A stretch of 32,754 bases of DNA from Hyphomicrobiales bacterium. Lineage in GTDB: Bacteria > Pseudomonadota > Alphaproteobacteria > Rhizobiales > Devosiaceae. The position numbers and the translations under genes are program-made. Each line of letters starts with the position of its first letter. Position 1 is the stretch's first letter. The stretch lies in assembly GCA_027065555.1 (NCBI GenBank), contig JAMONS010000077.1:1-32754 (forward strand). The letters run 5' to 3'. The notes under the pieces are model-generated. The model saw only the letters and a list, made by a program, of their open reading frames with translations. It was not told the DNA's origin and searched no databases. Of the stretch, positions 26,108 to 32,754 are shown piece after piece.

Positions 26108-27721
26108 GTGCAAATTTTAGCAATTCAGCGAAAATATTTACGTCTTTTGCTTGCCTGTTTTTTGGCTCTTAGCACTATTCTGCTAACAGCAGTTTCTCCC
26201 GCCAATGCTTCAAGAGATACTCGAACCCTTTATGTTTATTACACCCACACAAAAGAAACTGCAAAAATCACTTTTAAGCGCAATGGCCGCTATGATAAAA
26301 AGGGGCTTGCTGAGCTAAATCACATGACTCGTGATTGGCGTCAAAATGAGCCAACAAGCATGGACCCAAGACTGTTTGACTTAGTCTGGGAAGTCTATCA
26401 GGCAAGTGGAGCAAGTGGCCCAATCCATATTGTATCTGCATATCGTTCCCCTAAAACTAATGAAATGTTGCGTTCAAGATCAAGAGGCGTTGCAAAAAGC
26501 TCTCGCCACACCACAGGACAAGCCTTGGACTTTTTTATTCCCGGTGTGCCAATTAGGAAATTACGAGAAATAGCCCTAAAAAAACAAGTTGGAGGGGTAG
26601 GTTATTATCCTACTTCAAACTCCCCCTTTGTTCATCTTGATACTGGCTCTGTGCGCGCTTGGCCACGCTTAACAAAAACACAATTAGCAAGACTTTTCCC
26701 AAATGGCAGAACATTGCATGTGCCAAATACTGGCGTCCCCCTTTCAAATTCTGGATATAAATTAGCGCAAGCTGACTGGAATAGGTGTCGCCAAGTGCCA
26801 TGCTCTGGTAAAACAACCACAAGAGCAACAACCCGTATAGCTAGCAACAATCAAACTCAAAACAAACCAAGCCGCACTTTATTTGATTTATTCTTTGGTG
26901 GAGATGAAGATGAGGGGAACACAAATAACAATGTTGCAATCGCTACAAATAGTCCCACTCAACGTCAAGTAACAACAAAGACGTTAAGTTCTAGAACTCC
27001 TAGATCAGCACCAGCTCCAATGATACGACCAATACAAAATAATGTCTTGCTTGCTAGCACGAATTCGGCAGCCCCTGCTCTTGCCCCTGCTCTTGCCCCT
27101 GCTCTTGCCTCTTCCCCTGCTCCTGCACCAAGACCAAATTTCCTAGTCAGCGCGCAAACACAACAAAACCCCAATAATAATTTTGCTATTGCAGCTATTG
27201 ATGAAAACTCGATACCAACTCCTAGAATCCTACTAACTAGGCAAAATGAAAATTCTAACAATTCTCTTTTAACCGCTTATGCGCCAGAAACCTCATCACC
27301 TACTAGCATTAGCTCACTTGTGAGTGCGAATTCTAAAACCACAAATGATAAAATTGTAACTGCTTCCATATCGCAAAATATAAGAAGCGAACAATTATCT
27401 GAGCTAATTGAAAGCACATGGGACATAGTTACTCTAACTCAGTCCCCTCCCAAAAAAACCACAAAAATTCAAAATTATGCTCAACGCCAAATCTCTCTTG
27501 TTGCGCCAGATCTTGATCATGTTGAACAAATCTTTACAGACCCCCGCTCAATGAGCTCTGCCCGATATGCTTTTATTTACGAACCTGATGAAGCCGACTT
27601 TAATCCAGATTTAGAACTTGGTAACTATTGGAACAGAGTTACTTTCTTAAAAAGCACTTCTAACAATATGAATATATTCAGATTCAAAATTGGCGCAAAA
27701 TTAATTGTAGCTTCAAGATAA
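26108..27721 (+). CDS. DUF882 (M15-type) peptidase with long low-complexity tail
   Basis: A 537-residue exported protein. It starts at GTG 26108 with GGGGAAG and AAAAGG purine runs upstream; no ATG fits. A signal peptide ends near residue 34 (ANA). The DUF882/YcbK-type domain (about 40-205) carries the zinc motif SSRHTTGQALDF (His134, Asp141) and the second His in FVHLDTG (His176), the arrangement of D-Ala-D-Ala carboxypeptidase-like M15 enzymes. From about residue 225 to 430 the sequence is rich in Asn, Thr, Ser, Pro and Ala with no recognisable fold, and it ends in a more ordered segment. A murein hydrolase role is inferred. DUF882 proteins are usually much shorter, so the extension of about 300 residues is notable. 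Confidence 0.87.
   Translation: MQILAIQRKYLRLLLACFLALSTILLTAVSPANASRDTRTLYVYYTHTKETAKITFKRNGRYDKKGLAELNHMTRDWRQNEPTSMDPRLFDLVWEVYQASGASGPIHIVSAYRSPKTNEMLRSRSRGVAKSSRHTTGQALDFFIPGVPIRKLREIALKKQVGGVGYYPTSNSPFVHLDTGSVRAWPRLTKTQLARLFPNGRTLHVPNTGVPLSNSGYKLAQADWNRCRQVPCSGKTTTRATTRIASNNQTQNKPSRTLFDLFFGGDEDEGNTNNNVAIATNSPTQRQVTTKTLSSRTPRSAPAPMIRPIQNNVLLASTNSAAPALAPALAPALASSPAPAPRPNFLVSAQTQQNPNNNFAIAAIDENSIPTPRILLTRQNENSNNSLLTAYAPETSSPTSISSLVSANSKTTNDKIVTASISQNIRSEQLSELIESTWDIVTLTQSPPKKTTKIQNYAQRQISLVAPDLDHVEQIFTDPRSMSSARYAFIYEPDEADFNPDLELGNYWNRVTFLKSTSNNMNIFRFKIGAKLIVASR
27071..27106. repeat. Three perfect 12-bp tandem repeats inside DUF882 gene
   Basis: GCCCCTGCTCTT is repeated three times in frame, encoding APAL units, followed by a degenerate Ala-Pro stretch. 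The 12-bp unit keeps the reading frame, so copy-number change would only lengthen or shorten the linker. Confidence 0.9.
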
Positions 27722-27790
27722 TTAATGCTTACAAAGATTGTCATATTCTGTTAAATAGCTTTATAATTTATTATTTAGTGATTTTGAACA

Positions 27791-29731
27791 GTGAATGAAA
27801 CACCAAAAACAGCTATTCTAAATAGGCTAGAAGACCCAAGCGAAATTCGCAAACTAACGCATGAAGAATTGGGGCAACTAGCAAATGAAGTTCGATCAGA
27901 GCTTATTGATAGCGTATCAAAAACTGGTGGGCATTTGGGCGCAGGCTTAGGCGTTGTTGAACTTAGCGTGGCTTTACATCATGTGTTCAATACTCCTCAT
28001 GACAGATTAATTTGGGACGTTGGGCATCAGTCTTACCCCCATAAAATTCTTACCAAACGCAAAGATCAATTCTTAAATTTGCGCAAAAAAAATGGACTTT
28101 CTGGTTTTACCAATCGCCAAGAAAGCGAATTTGACCCATTTGGCACAGGCCACTCCTCAACCTCAATTTCTGCAGGGCTTGGCATGGCGGTTGGCTCAAA
28201 ATTAACTCAAACAGAGCGAAATGTAATTGCCGTGATAGGTGATGGCGCAATGAGCGCTGGCATGGCTTATGAAGCCATGAATAATGCTGGCGCAATGGAT
28301 GCTCGTTTAATAGTCATTCTTAACGATAATGACATGTCTATTGCAACTCCAACAGGGGCAATGAGCGCCTATCTTGCACGCCTTGTTTCTTCAAGAGCCT
28401 ATCGCTCTGTACGAGAAGTAGCAAAATCTATTACCCAAAAATTACCTGCCTTTATCCATGATAAAGCACGAAAAACCGAAGAATATGCTCGTGGATTTTT
28501 TACAGGTGGCACTTTATTTGAGGAATTAGGGTTTTATTATGTTGGCCCTGTTGATGGACATAATCTAGATCATTTATTGCCCGTTTTACGCAATGTGCGT
28601 GATAGTGAAAATGGTCCATTTCTAATTCATGTCGTCACAAAAAAAGGCAAAGGCTACAAACCCGCAGAAAATGCAAAAGATAAATTTCATGGTGTTGGAA
28701 AGTTTAATATAATAACTGGTGCGCAAACAAAAACCATAAGCAATGCTCCCTCTTATACTTCTGTGTTTGCTTCTTCTTTAATTAATGAAGCAAAAAAAGA
28801 TGATAAGATAGTAGCAGTTCACGCCGCCATGCCAAGCGGCACAGGACTTGATAGGTTTGAAGAATTCTTCCCCAAAAGATGTTTTGATGTTGGCATTGCC
28901 GAACAGCACGCCGTAACTTTTGCAGCAGGCATGGCATGTGAGGGACTAAAACCTTTTGTCGCCATTTATTCAACTTTCTTACAACGTGCCTATGATCAAA
29001 TAATCCATGATGTTGCTTTGCAAAAACTCCCAGTTCGCTTTGCCATAGATAGGGCTGGATTTGTTGGGGCAGACGGGCCAACTCATGCTGGCAATTATGA
29101 CAATGCCTTTCTTGGTGCTATTCCCAATATGGTTTTAATGGCGGCATCAAATGAGGCTGAATTACAAAATATGGTAACAACTAGCGCCGCTTATAATGAA
29201 GGGCCAATAGCTTTTAGATATCCACGTGGTGAAGGGGTTGGGGTTGAATTACCAAGCAAAGGCGAAATTATAGAAATAGGTAAAGGGTGTATTGTAAAAG
29301 AGGGTTCAAGCATTGCCATACTTTCTTATGGTGCGCATCTTGAGCAATGTCTAAAAGCTGCTAAAATACTAGAAAGTTTTGGTCTTTCTTGCACTGTTGT
29401 AGATGCTCGCTTCCTAAAGCCGCTTGATGAGAAGCTTATAACAGACTTGGCTAACAACCACGAATTATTGCTCAGCGTTGAAGAGGGTGGCATTGGCGGC
29501 TTTGGCAGCCATGTTGCAACTTTTCTTGCACAAAATGCTTTGCTTGATGGGAAGCTAAAATTTAGACCGCTAATGATACCAGATAGGTTTGATGAACATG
29601 CAACCCAGCAACAGCTCTATCAACAAGCTGGACTTGATGAAAAAAGCATTGTCGCAACCGCTCTAAAGGCCATTAAGGCTGATGATAAAACCTCTAATTT
29701 TATAAATTCAAATTTAGATAATAAAGCTTAA
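27791..29731 (+). CDS. dxs: 1-deoxy-D-xylulose-5-phosphate synthase
   Basis: A 646-residue TPP enzyme that condenses pyruvate and glyceraldehyde-3-phosphate, the first step of the MEP isoprenoid pathway. Landmarks are [49 protein letters not shown], the TPP motif [18 protein letters not shown] and LNDNDMSI, the catalytic-glutamate region [15 protein letters not shown] and [15 protein letters not shown]. The frame starts at GTG 27791; an ATG overlapping at 27795 is out of frame. The 3' end overlaps the end of the convergent gapR gene by four bases. One copy is in this window; it shares substrates with gap and tkt. Confidence 0.97.
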   Translation: MNETPKTAILNRLEDPSEIRKLTHEELGQLANEVRSELIDSVSKTGGHLGAGLGVVELSVALHHVFNTPHDRLIWDVGHQSYPHKILTKRKDQFLNLRKKNGLSGFTNRQESEFDPFGTGHSSTSISAGLGMAVGSKLTQTERNVIAVIGDGAMSAGMAYEAMNNAGAMDARLIVILNDNDMSIATPTGAMSAYLARLVSSRAYRSVREVAKSITQKLPAFIHDKARKTEEYARGFFTGGTLFEELGFYYVGPVDGHNLDHLLPVLRNVRDSENGPFLIHVVTKKGKGYKPAENAKDKFHGVGKFNIITGAQTKTISNAPSYTSVFASSLINEAKKDDKIVAVHAAMPSGTGLDRFEEFFPKRCFDVGIAEQHAVTFAAGMACEGLKPFVAIYSTFLQRAYDQIIHDVALQKLPVRFAIDRAGFVGADGPTHAGNYDNAFLGAIPNMVLMAASNEAELQNMVTTSAAYNEGPIAFRYPRGEGVGVELPSKGEIIEIGKGCIVKEGSSIAILSYGAHLEQCLKAAKILESFGLSCTVVDARFLKPLDEKLITDLANNHELLLSVEEGGIGGFGSHVATFLAQNALLDGKLKFRPLMIPDRFDEHATQQQLYQQAGLDEKSIVATALKAIKADDKTSNFINSNLDNKA

Positions 29732-29982
29732 CCAACATCTGGTATCATACCAAGTGCGTGCATATATAAATCCAATATCGCTTCTTGCTCTTGACGCTCC
29801 GCTTTATCTATTTTTCTAATACGCACAACTTGGCGTAAGATTTTTGCATCAAAGCCATTTCCCTTAGCCTCCGCATAAACTTCTGAAATATCATCTGAAA
29901 TTGTCTTTTTTTCTTCCTCAAGCCTCTCAATACGATCAATAATTGAACGTAACTGGTCTTTTGCTACACCATGTTCTGACAT
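29728..29982 (-). CDS. gapR: GapR (DUF2312) nucleoid-associated protein
   Basis: An 84-residue helical protein of the DUF2312 family, whose Caulobacter member GapR encircles overtwisted DNA and aids replication and transcription. The long N-terminal helix ([36 protein letters not shown] in outline), the [17 protein letters not shown] turn and the C-terminal [10 protein letters not shown] segment are all conserved, with Lys and Arg clusters for DNA contact. The length is typical. It starts at the ATG at 29982 and converges on dxs with a four-base stop overlap, so neither gene has room for its own terminator. A large palindrome begins 26 bases upstream of its start. Confidence 0.92.
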   Translation of the reverse strand: MSEHGVAKDQLRSIIDRIERLEEEKKTISDDISEVYAEAKGNGFDAKILRQVVRIRKIDKAERQEQEAILDLYMHALGMIPDVG

Positions 29983-30007
29983 ATTTACTCCTATATTTTG
30001 TAATTTT

Positions 30008-30164
30008 AGTAATTTAACTTTATAACTACACTTTTATTGTGAGGATATTTTTTTAAGTAGCAAGGGGAGTTTTTGAGGCATACTATAAGTATGGCGATGA
30101 AACTACCCGCCGCTAATTAAGAAAATATGCCGCAAGAAAAGTGTCGTTATAAAGTTAAATTACT
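30008..30164. repeat. 157-bp near-perfect palindrome, element C
   Basis: Both halves mirror each other around 30086. The outer 28 bases (beginning AGTAATTTAACTTTATAAC) match with one mismatch, and the rest matches with scattered mismatches and compensating one-base indels down to CATACT/AGTATG at the centre. Both ends adjoin a TA dinucleotide. The RNA or single strand would form one long hairpin. It lies directly upstream of gapR, within the 334-base gap between gapR and the DUF1036 gene, whose remainder shows only the element B fragment at 30235-30253. A foldback MITE is the likeliest reading. Confidence 0.75.
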
Positions 30165-30234
30165 ATTGTATCAACATCAGATTATCGCATCAATCAAGCA
30201 TTTTTATATCTCTCCCCAATTTTGCCAAACTTTT

Positions 30235-30253
30235 TAGTATTTTCTAAATTCAA
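30235..30253. repeat. Fragment of element B
   Basis: These 19 bases (starting TAGTATTTTC) are the exact reverse complement of 15031-15049, the right end of element B. The following bases keep only loose similarity, so it looks like a decayed copy in the promoter region of the DUF1036 gene. Confidence 0.5.
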
Positions 30254-30316
30254 CTATATATATTACCTAATTGACTTAGCCCCTATATTTTTGGCACAAG
30301 AAAGAACTAATAATAA

Positions 30317-30775
30317 ATGCGAATCAACAAATTGAACAATTCAAAATTATCATTTCTAACAATACTCACTCTGTTGTTTTCTACTATGTTTTTTACAAGC
30401 CCAGCGAGCGCTGATTTACGGGTTTGCAACAAAACAGCCAATCAAATAAATATTGCACTTGGTTATCGTGCTGAGCGGGGTTGGCAATCAGAGGGATGGT
30501 GGTTGGCAGCCAGCAATGATTGTATTACAGTCTTTCAAGGCGATCTTAATTCTAGGTTTTATTATCTATTTGCTGTTGATGATATTGGTGGTGGTGCATG
30601 GGATGGGCCAGTTTATCTTTGCACTCGAGATGAAACTTTTACCATTTTTAGCGTTGATGATTGTCTTGCACGAGGATATGAGCGCACAGGGTTTTTTGAG
30701 ATTGATACTAAAAATGAAGGTAACTGGACGTTAGAGTTAAGAGAAGAAATGCAAGGTAAAAATGAAACGAAATAG
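30317..30775 (+). CDS. Secreted DUF1036 protein
   Basis: A 152-residue protein with a signal peptide (about residues 1-32, ending SPASA), followed by a single DUF1036 domain. The domain shows LRVCNKTANQINIALGYR, GWQSEGWWLAASNDC, FYYLFAVDD and the LCTRDETFTI and DDCLARGYERTGFFEID segments. Four cysteines in the mature part may form two disulfides in the periplasm. The function of the family is unknown. Its last 14 bases overlap the start of pyk, so the two are cotranscribed and translation is probably coupled; from memory the DUF1036-pyk pairing is common in Hyphomicrobiales. Confidence 0.88.
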   Translation: MRINKLNNSKLSFLTILTLLFSTMFFTSPASADLRVCNKTANQINIALGYRAERGWQSEGWWLAASNDCITVFQGDLNSRFYYLFAVDDIGGGAWDGPVYLCTRDETFTIFSVDDCLARGYERTGFFEIDTKNEGNWTLELREEMQGKNETK

Positions 30776-32189
30776 ACGCATAAAAATTGTAGCCACTCTT
30801 GGCCCATCTTCTGATAAAGAGAAGACAATAATGCAATTAGCGAAAGCTGGTACTGATGTTTTTCGCATTAATATGAGCCATGCCAGTCATGAGGTTTTAG
30901 CAACTACTGTTGCATACATCCGAAATGTTGAAAACGAAATAGGCCACCCTCTTGGGATTTTAGTTGATTTGCAAGGGCCAAAGTTACGAATAGGGAAATT
31001 CATTGATGGCTCAACTAACCTTACGCAAGGAAGCTTTTTTACCTTAGATAATAATAAAAAAGATGGTGATAATTCTCGTGTCTATTTGCCACATAAAGAA
31101 ATATTTAGCTCCGTTTCAATTAATGATCGTCTATTGCTTGACGATGGAAAAATCCAGCTAAAAGTAATTTCTGTTGCAAAAGGAAAAATCAAAACTGATA
31201 TTATTCATGGTGGAAAACTATCTGATAAAAAAGGCATTTCCCTGCCCGATAGTATTTTAGGCATGAGTTCACTAACCAAAAAAGATAAAGCAGATCTACA
31301 AAAAGCACTAGAACAGGAAGCTGATTGGATTGCACTTTCTTTTGTCCAACGTCCTGAAGATATTTATGAAATTAGAAAAATAGTAAAAGGGCGGGCAGGT
31401 ATTTTAGCAAAAATCGAAAAACCACAAGCCATTTCTCGCCTTGAAGAAATAATCAAATTGAGTGATGCTATAATGGTTGCTCGTGGTGATCTTGGTGTTG
31501 AAATGCCACTAGAAGAAGTACCAGGATTACAAAAGCGAATGGTAAGATTAGCTCGTGCACACGGAAAGCCTGTTGTGGTTGCAACGCAAATGCTCGAATC
31601 AATGATTTCTTCACCCATTCCAACACGCGCTGAAGTATCAGACGTTTCAACTGCGGTTTTTGAAGGGGCAGACGCTATTATGCTCTCAGCTGAAAGTGCC
31701 GCTGGTGATTATCCTGTAAAAGCCGTTAAAACGATGGATAATGTAGCAGTTGCCGTTGAAAGTGATGATAATTTCCAGTCAATTATTCGTGCACAAGCAA
31801 CCAAACCAGAGCCAACAGCTGCTGACGCTATATCAGCGGCTACAAGGCAAATTGCTGAGACTTTGGACCTATCCGCCATTGTAACTTATACATCTTCTGG
31901 ATCAACTGGACTAAGAGCCGCACGTGAGCGCCCAGCAATCCCAATCATTGCGCTATCGCCAAACCTTAGAACAACTCGGCGATTATCATTAGTATGGGGA
32001 CTTCACTGCGTGCAAACTGAGGATGCAAAAGACCTTGAGGACATGGTTTCAAGAGCATCATTAATTTCCCTGCAAGAGGGCTTTGCTCAAATTGGGGAAC
32101 GTATAGCCATAACCGCTGGCGTGCCTCTTGGCACACCGGGTGCTACAAATATGATACGCATTGCTTTTGTGAAAAAAGAAGATAAATAA
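30762..32189 (+). CDS. pyk: Pyruvate kinase
   Basis: A 475-residue glycolytic enzyme that converts phosphoenolpyruvate plus ADP to pyruvate and ATP. Motifs in order: KIVATLGPSS, FRINMSHASHE, VDLQGPKLRIG, the B domain, IALSFVQRPEDI, ILAKIEKPQAI with the catalytic Lys, MVARGDLGVEMP with the Mg ligands, VATQMLESMI followed by PTRAEVSDVSTAVFEGADAIMLS, and a complete C-terminal allosteric domain. The ATG at 30762 lies inside the end of the DUF1036 gene and has AAGG six to seven bases upstream. It is followed by a hairpin that separates it from the convergent rpmJ. Confidence 0.97.
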   Translation: MKRNRRIKIVATLGPSSDKEKTIMQLAKAGTDVFRINMSHASHEVLATTVAYIRNVENEIGHPLGILVDLQGPKLRIGKFIDGSTNLTQGSFFTLDNNKKDGDNSRVYLPHKEIFSSVSINDRLLLDDGKIQLKVISVAKGKIKTDIIHGGKLSDKKGISLPDSILGMSSLTKKDKADLQKALEQEADWIALSFVQRPEDIYEIRKIVKGRAGILAKIEKPQAISRLEEIIKLSDAIMVARGDLGVEMPLEEVPGLQKRMVRLARAHGKPVVVATQMLESMISSPIPTRAEVSDVSTAVFEGADAIMLSAESAAGDYPVKAVKTMDNVAVAVESDDNFQSIIRAQATKPEPTAADAISAATRQIAETLDLSAIVTYTSSGSTGLRAARERPAIPIIALSPNLRTTRRLSLVWGLHCVQTEDAKDLEDMVSRASLISLQEGFAQIGERIAITAGVPLGTPGATNMIRIAFVKKEDK

Positions 32190-32196
32190 ACAGCGA

Positions 32197-32220
32197 TAGG
32201 CCGCATATTTTAGCGGCCTA
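32197..32220. terminator. Hairpin between convergent pyk and rpmJ
   Basis: An eight-base perfect stem (TAGGCCGC at 32197-32204, GCGGCCTA at 32213-32220) has an eight-base loop. T-rich sequence follows only loosely in the pyk direction, so it is probably a bidirectional terminator of moderate strength. Confidence 0.6.
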
Positions 32221-32254
32221 ATATTAGTTTTAGAATAAAATCAAATTTATACTT

Positions 32255-32380
32255 TTAGCCCTGACGTGCTTTAAAGCGCTTATTCACCTTATTAATAATA
32301 TATGTACGGCCACGACGACGCACTAATTTATTATCACGATGACGACCCATTAGGGCTTTAAGAGAATTACGAACTTTCAT
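32255..32380 (-). CDS. rpmJ: Ribosomal protein bL36 (zinc-free form)
   Basis: A 41-residue frame on the minus strand, ATG at 32380 and TAA at 32257-32255. The product begins [18 protein letters not shown] and continues with [19 protein letters not shown], the YkgO-like bL36 pattern. It has no cysteine, so it cannot bind zinc. AAAGG lies about ten bases before the start. A consensus promoter lies upstream at 32432-32460. Being very short and highly basic it is easily missed, but the match is clear. Confidence 0.95.
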   Translation of the reverse strand: MKVRNSLKALMGRHRDNKLVRRRGRTYIINKVNKRFKARQG

Positions 32381-32431
32381 AATCATTACCTTTAATATTT
32401 CCAGCAATTAAACTGCCGCTAATTTTGCGCA

Positions 32432-32460
32432 AACATAAGGCCAACAATTAGTCCTGTCAA
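32432..32460 (-). promoter_or_regulatory. Promoter of rpmJ
   Basis: On the minus strand a perfect TTGACA (32460-32455), a 17-base spacer and TATGTT (32437-32432, 4/6) precede rpmJ by about 52 bases. An identical copy pointing the other way lies at 32711-32739 in the right arm of the terminal inverted repeat. Confidence 0.7.
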
Positions 32461-32484
32461 TAAGCTATAATATTTTACTATAGA

Positions 32485-32686
32485 AGGCTCTTCAAAAGGG
32501 GTGCTACTGTCTGGTTAAACCCAAACACCCCCTTCTCGCCATCCTCGGGCAGCCTAGCGGCGTGAGCGGAAAATGACCCGAGGATCCATAACATGTTAAT
32601 ATTGTTAGCATTGTGGATACTCGGGTCAAGCCCGAGTATGACGAAGGGAAAGGTAGAAATTGTTTATTCTATCTTTTGAAGAGCCT
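32485..32686. repeat. 202-bp MITE-like repeat, element A copy 2
   Basis: Same length and terminal inverted repeats as 14104-14305, in the same orientation, with ten substitutions. Unlike copy 1, the inverted repeat continues perfectly into both flanks. It lies upstream of the rpmJ promoter. Between 32461 and the window end I see no coding sequence. Confidence 0.85.
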
Positions 32687-32754
32687 TCTATAGTAAAATA
32701 TTATAGCTTATTGACAGGACTAATTGTTGGCCTTATGTTTGCGCAAAATTAGCG

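Larger units (their letters stand above)
32417..32754. repeat. 82-bp perfect inverted repeat around element A copy 2, reaching window end
   Basis: Bases 32417-32498 are the exact reverse complement of 32673-32754, around a 174-base centre made of the interior of element A. The arms extend 68 bases beyond the element into the rpmJ upstream region. The match stops only because the window stops. It may be a real inverted duplication or an assembly fold-back. Confidence 0.9.

Noticed and set aside
26965-27261. Ala/Gly-rich open frame on the minus strand (GAGAGARAGA-like)
   Set aside because: Antisense of the Ala-Pro tandem repeats in the DUF882 gene; it has no homology and no start signal.

Overview
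The window looks like the chromosome of an AT-rich alphaproteobacterium, most likely of the Hyphomicrobiales (Rhizobiales) type. The lineage call rests on marker families and gene neighbourhoods rather than on any search: 6S RNA between zapA and the formyl-THF cyclo-ligase gene, a DUF4164 gene beside zapA, a tkt-gap-pgk run, RcdA (DUF1465), DUF1192, GapR (DUF2312), a three-subunit PntAA/PntAB/PntB transhydrogenase, and a DUF1036-pyk pair. I cannot name the genus. Almost all genes are intact housekeeping genes; there is no prophage, CRISPR array, tRNA or rRNA.

Layout. 1-2004 is a minus-strand block: DUF4164, zapA, 6S RNA (with a recognisable promoter), cyclo-ligase and a truncated YmdB-type phosphodiesterase. 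2233-11815 is a plus-strand block: tkt, gap, pgk (central carbon metabolism), a ThiE-like protein, a secreted Sel1-repeat protein, efp, an inositol-monophosphatase-family gene, and a MotA/TolQ-like plus MotB/OmpA-like pair. 11842-13641 is a minus-strand ABC exporter. rpmE, rcdA, DUF1192 and a quinone oxidoreductase follow, interleaved with dispersed repeats (14104-15051). 16670-20495 is the minus-strand pntAA-pntAB-pntB-hydrolase operon, then pepF. 22574-27721 is a plus-strand run of a degenerate NtrC-like regulator, an L,D-transpeptidase and a DUF882 peptidase with a long low-complexity tail, which suggests a peptidoglycan/envelope locus. 27791-32380 holds dxs, gapR, DUF1036, pyk and rpmJ.

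The genes fall into a few themes. One is carbon flux (tkt, gap, pgk, pyk, dxs). Another is NADPH balance (pnt, qor). Translation is represented by efp, bL31 and bL36, both ribosomal proteins being cysteine-free. Cell cycle and division are represented by zapA, rcdA and gapR, and the envelope by the LDT, DUF882, MotA/B-like and ABC exporter genes.

Most interesting signals: (i) the NtrC-like regulator has lost the GAFTGA loop and has changes in Walker B and the putative arginine finger, yet keeps its receiver and Fis helix-turn-helix; (ii) PntAA carries a 58-residue lysine-rich tail built on seven consecutive xxxKK pentapeptides; (iii) a 202-bp MITE-like element occurs twice at about 95% identity, and the second copy sits inside an 82-bp perfect inverted repeat that runs to the last base of the window and duplicates the rpmJ promoter; (iv) a 157-bp near-palindrome lies at 30008-30164. 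All calls come from reading the sequence; none was checked against a database.
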